From positions 1 through 7,001 of the forward strand of contig CAMGKS010000059.1 of the NCBI GenBank assembly GCA_946056785.1: a DNA stretch of 7,001 nt. The letters are read 5' to 3'. Source of the DNA: an uncultured Clostridia bacterium (GTDB lineage: Bacteria > Bacillota > Clostridia > Christensenellales > CAG-917). A model generated the notes under the pieces. It was not told the origin of the DNA. It ran no database searches and saw nothing but the letters and a program-made list of their open reading frames with translations. A program made the translations under genes and the position numbers. This document shows, piece by piece, positions 5,448 to 7,001 of the stretch (within the stretch, counting starts at the first letter, position 1; each line of letters opens with the position of its first letter).

Positions 5448-6686
5448 TTATGCTTGTCTGCCAAGCGTTGTGTTGTCTATGCGTCTGTCTTTTAAACATT
5501 CAATCGGGTGCGGTGCCGCTTCCCATCTGTAATCTTCGCCGTTCATTTTGATATAGCTGTCTATGACTTCGTGCGACGGTACGGCACATTGCGAACCTAC
5601 TATTTGTTCCTGATACGTGAAGAATCGGGAATCTTTCGGCAATTCTTTAACAGAAATTATATTTTCTTTGCTGGCCGTATTTTCCACCGTTGCTTTCATA
5701 ACTTTTCTGACGTATTCGATATTCGATTCAAAATCAAGAAGCTGAGGGAATTCGCCCTTTCCTATGACAGATTCGGCGTCTTTCTTCTCATATTTCTGCA
5801 ACAATTCGACGGCATAATGCAGATGGGAAATTTCTTGTTCAAACATCATCTCCCATACCTTTTTAAGATGTTCGCAAGTTTCAGTCTGATAACACGAATA
5901 ATAAAGATAACATTCTGTAAACTCATGCATTACAAGACTTTCGAGCATGGTACAATTCGGGTCTAAAAGCGAGCCGTACTCCGAAACGTGCTGTTCTTCT
6001 ATCATTGCTATTTCGGCGTAAAGCTTTCTGCCGAGGTCGTTTCCGTAAAAACCGCCCACGTTCATATAATAATTCATAGTTTGCTGTTCGGCTGCCGTTA
6101 TGATATTAACGTGCAACTTCGTTAAAATGTCCGCTGAAGAATTTATAGGTCTTCTTATAGAGTCCAGCGGGTGTCGGTGTTCTGATATTGTAGGACGTCC
6201 CGGCATAATATCCGTATACTTGCCGACTAATTTTTCAGCTTTAACGCCCATGTCCATTTCCAGCAAGTCGGCATATCTGTACAAATGGTCAAAATCTTCA
6301 AGCAATGCAAAATCTAATTGCTCTTTTACGCCGACGTCTTTTTCCGTTCTCGCCATACAAGCGGTAAGGTCAACGGCAAGCTGTTCATATCCTATCGTAG
6401 ATTCAAGAATCGTTTCGTCAATAGGTTTTAAACATGAAATCAATTTTTGCTGTTGTTGTTCCAATTTTCTCAGCACCGCCAAATCACGCCTTAAATCCTG
6501 ATTGATTTCATGTCTGTGCCAACCGTGCGTAAACCAGACCTGTTCAAATTCCGTACCGTTCATCAGAATAACTCTTGTTTTGCTGTAAGGGTTGACTTCG
6601 TTTTTGTTGTAAGGTTTAACGTAAGTTTTATCCATACGCATAAACAAACTGTCTAAATTTTTTGCTTTCTCTTTTAATGGATTCAT
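5448..6686 (-). CDS. Ferritin-like di-iron domain protein of unknown function
   Basis: The 412-residue product is mostly helical, with no signal peptide or membrane segment. Its centre shows the spacing of a ferritin-like di-iron four-helix bundle: Glu200 (AAEQQ), then Glu230-x-x-His233 (IEEQH) thirty residues on; Glu255 (HEFTECY), then Glu285-x-x-His288 (EISH) thirty residues on. A weaker pair lies upstream, Glu101 (GYEQL) and Glu130/His134 (LEDFDH), suggesting a degenerate extra helix pair. The N-terminus holds a histidine/tryptophan patch (WFTHGWHRHE, 51-60), and a glutamine-rich helix lies near 66-83. Such folds bind two irons and act in peroxide reduction, oxidation or iron storage; which applies here is unknown. 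The ATG at 6684-6686 is chosen because AGGAGG lies at 6691-6696, four bases upstream; a longer frame to 6755 adds 23 residues but starts in a possible -10 box. The gene has its own terminator, so it is probably monocistronic. I do not recognise a named family. It is much larger than rubrerythrin (about 190 residues). Confidence 0.7.
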   Translation of the reverse strand: MNPLKEKAKNLDSLFMRMDKTYVKPYNKNEVNPYSKTRVILMNGTEFEQVWFTHGWHRHEINQDLRRDLAVLRKLEQQQQKLISCLKPIDETILESTIGYEQLAVDLTACMARTEKDVGVKEQLDFALLEDFDHLYRYADLLEMDMGVKAEKLVGKYTDIMPGRPTISEHRHPLDSIRRPINSSADILTKLHVNIITAAEQQTMNYYMNVGGFYGNDLGRKLYAEIAMIEEQHVSEYGSLLDPNCTMLESLVMHEFTECYLYYSCYQTETCEHLKKVWEMMFEQEISHLHYAVELLQKYEKKDAESVIGKGEFPQLLDFESNIEYVRKVMKATVENTASKENIISVKELPKDSRFFTYQEQIVGSQCAVPSHEVIDSYIKMNGEDYRWEAAPHPIECLKDRRIDNTTLGRQA

Positions 6687-6690
6687 TGTA

Positions 6691-6696
6691 CCTCCT
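6691..6696 (-). promoter_or_regulatory. Ribosome binding site deciding the ferritin-like gene's start
   Basis: A perfect AGGAGG on the minus strand lies four bases before the ATG at 6684-6686. It favours the 412-residue protein over the frame extended to 6755. Confidence 0.85.
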
Positions 6697-6712
6697 GTCA
6701 ACGCCTTAATTA

Positions 6713-6727
6713 TTGTCAAAAAGACAA
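6713..6727. promoter_or_regulatory. Small dyad in the ferritin-like gene's leader
   Basis: TTGTC-AAAAA-GACAA is a perfect 5-bp inverted repeat around five bases, sitting between the possible promoter and the ribosome binding site. It could be an operator or a small hairpin. The half-sites do not exactly match a consensus I can name. Confidence 0.3.
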
Positions 6728-6753
6728 AATTAATACCGCATTCGATAAAAAGC

Positions 6754-6781
6754 ATTTTAAAGTTTTAATTTAAACCGTTAA
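6754..6781 (-). promoter_or_regulatory. Possible promoter of the ferritin-like gene
   Basis: TTAACG (6776-6781), a 16-bp spacer and TAAAAT (6754-6759) on the minus strand match the consensus 4 of 6 and 5 of 6. The leader would be about 60 bases and include the dyad at 6713-6727. The same TTAACG with a 16-bp spacer occurs at 253-280. In DNA this AT-rich, chance matches are common. Confidence 0.3.
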
Positions 6782-7001
6782 AACCTCTTACCCCGCAACC
6801 GCCGTTATTACTTTCCGAAAATTTTTCTATCGCTTTTTTATAGTTTCTTCCGTTGCTTTGATTTTCTATAACTTTGATTTTTAACTTTGATTTATAAACT
6901 TTGATTCTCTATGACTTTGATTTTTAAGCTTCAATCTTCTATAACTTTGATTTTTAACTTTGATTTTTTCTTTGCCAACAAGAATGATACGATCAATTTT
7001 G
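6767..7001. other. Right-edge stretch without a secure gene
   Basis: Upstream of the ferritin-like gene's leader, this AT-rich stretch is dominated by the CTTTGATTT repeats. A minus-strand frame ending in TAA near 6769 (reading QSNGRNYKKAIEKFSESNN, then GGCGVRGFNGLN) has coding-like composition, but no start codon with a ribosome binding site is visible and stops lie upstream in the repeats. No terminator for a gene beyond the window is visible. Confidence 0.4.
6855..6966. repeat. Degenerate CTTTGATTT repeat cluster at the right edge
   Basis: CTTTGATTT occurs at 6856, 6872, 6885, 6915, 6945 and 6958, with one-base and more diverged variants near 6899 and 6929. A longer 30-bp block, starting TTCTATAACTTTGATTT, is repeated exactly at 6864-6893 and 6937-6966, with a diverged copy between (6905-6936). 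On the minus strand two frames remain open from the window edge through part of the cluster: one reads KIDRIILVGKEKIKVKNQS and stops at 6881-6883, the other stops at 6931-6933. The cluster could therefore include the 3' end of a gene that lies mostly outside the window, or be purely intergenic. Confidence 0.75.

Noticed and set aside
5508..5966. 152-codon plus-strand frame
   Set aside because: It is antisense to the 3' half of the ferritin-like gene, with Phe/Arg-rich composition typical of a reverse-frame shadow.
6100..6501. 133-codon plus-strand frame
   Set aside because: It lies antisense to the ferritin-like gene, has Ser/Cys-rich low-complexity content and no recognisable domain.
6687..6755. 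N-terminal extension of the ferritin-like protein by 23 residues
   Set aside because: It would start inside a possible -10 box with no ribosome binding site, whereas the internal ATG has a perfect AGGAGG.

Overview
The window is AT-rich bacterial chromosomal DNA in which every convincing gene lies on the minus strand, so transcription runs from right to left. The gene content points to an anaerobic, low-GC Gram-positive of the Clostridia type: a rubrerythrin-like protein, a large ferritin-like di-iron protein, a long U32-family protein with a C-terminal cysteine set, and an FHS-like MFS carrier, with strong AGGAGG-type ribosome binding sites at two genes. TAA, TAG and TGA all serve as stops, so the standard bacterial code applies. 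The taxonomic placement is inference; no rRNA or marker gene is present.

In order of transcription: (1) 6686-5448, a 412-residue ferritin-like protein with paired E / ExxH metal-site motifs, closed by a clear Rho-independent terminator at 5421-5444. (2) 5390-4200, a complete 12-segment MFS transporter. (3) A gap of about 300 bp (3899-4199) with an imperfect hairpin and an unexplained open frame. (4) 3898-1655, a 747-residue U32 protein of the RlhA/collagenase-like type. (5) 1560-535, a DEDDh 3'-5' exonuclease with a BRCT-like C-terminal domain, starting at GTG. (6) A 473-bp non-coding stretch (62-534) with three exact-period 41-bp tandem repeats, a dyad over a possible promoter, and an 18/19-bp tandem repeat containing TATAAT. 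(7) 61-1, the first 20 codons of a rubrerythrin-like gene that continues out of the window. The right edge (6767-7001) holds no clear gene but carries a degenerate CTTTGATTT repeat cluster.

The genes do not form one obvious pathway. Two ferritin-like/di-iron proteins bracket the block, which suggests iron or oxidative-stress handling in an anaerobe. The U32 protein probably modifies RNA and may be Fe-S dependent, and the exonuclease belongs to DNA or RNA maintenance. Spacing and the one clear terminator suggest separate transcription units rather than a single operon. I see no defence system, mobile element, CRISPR array, tRNA or rRNA. The least ordinary parts are the 41-bp repeat array, whose units each spell a 12-codon reading frame, and the large ferritin-like protein.
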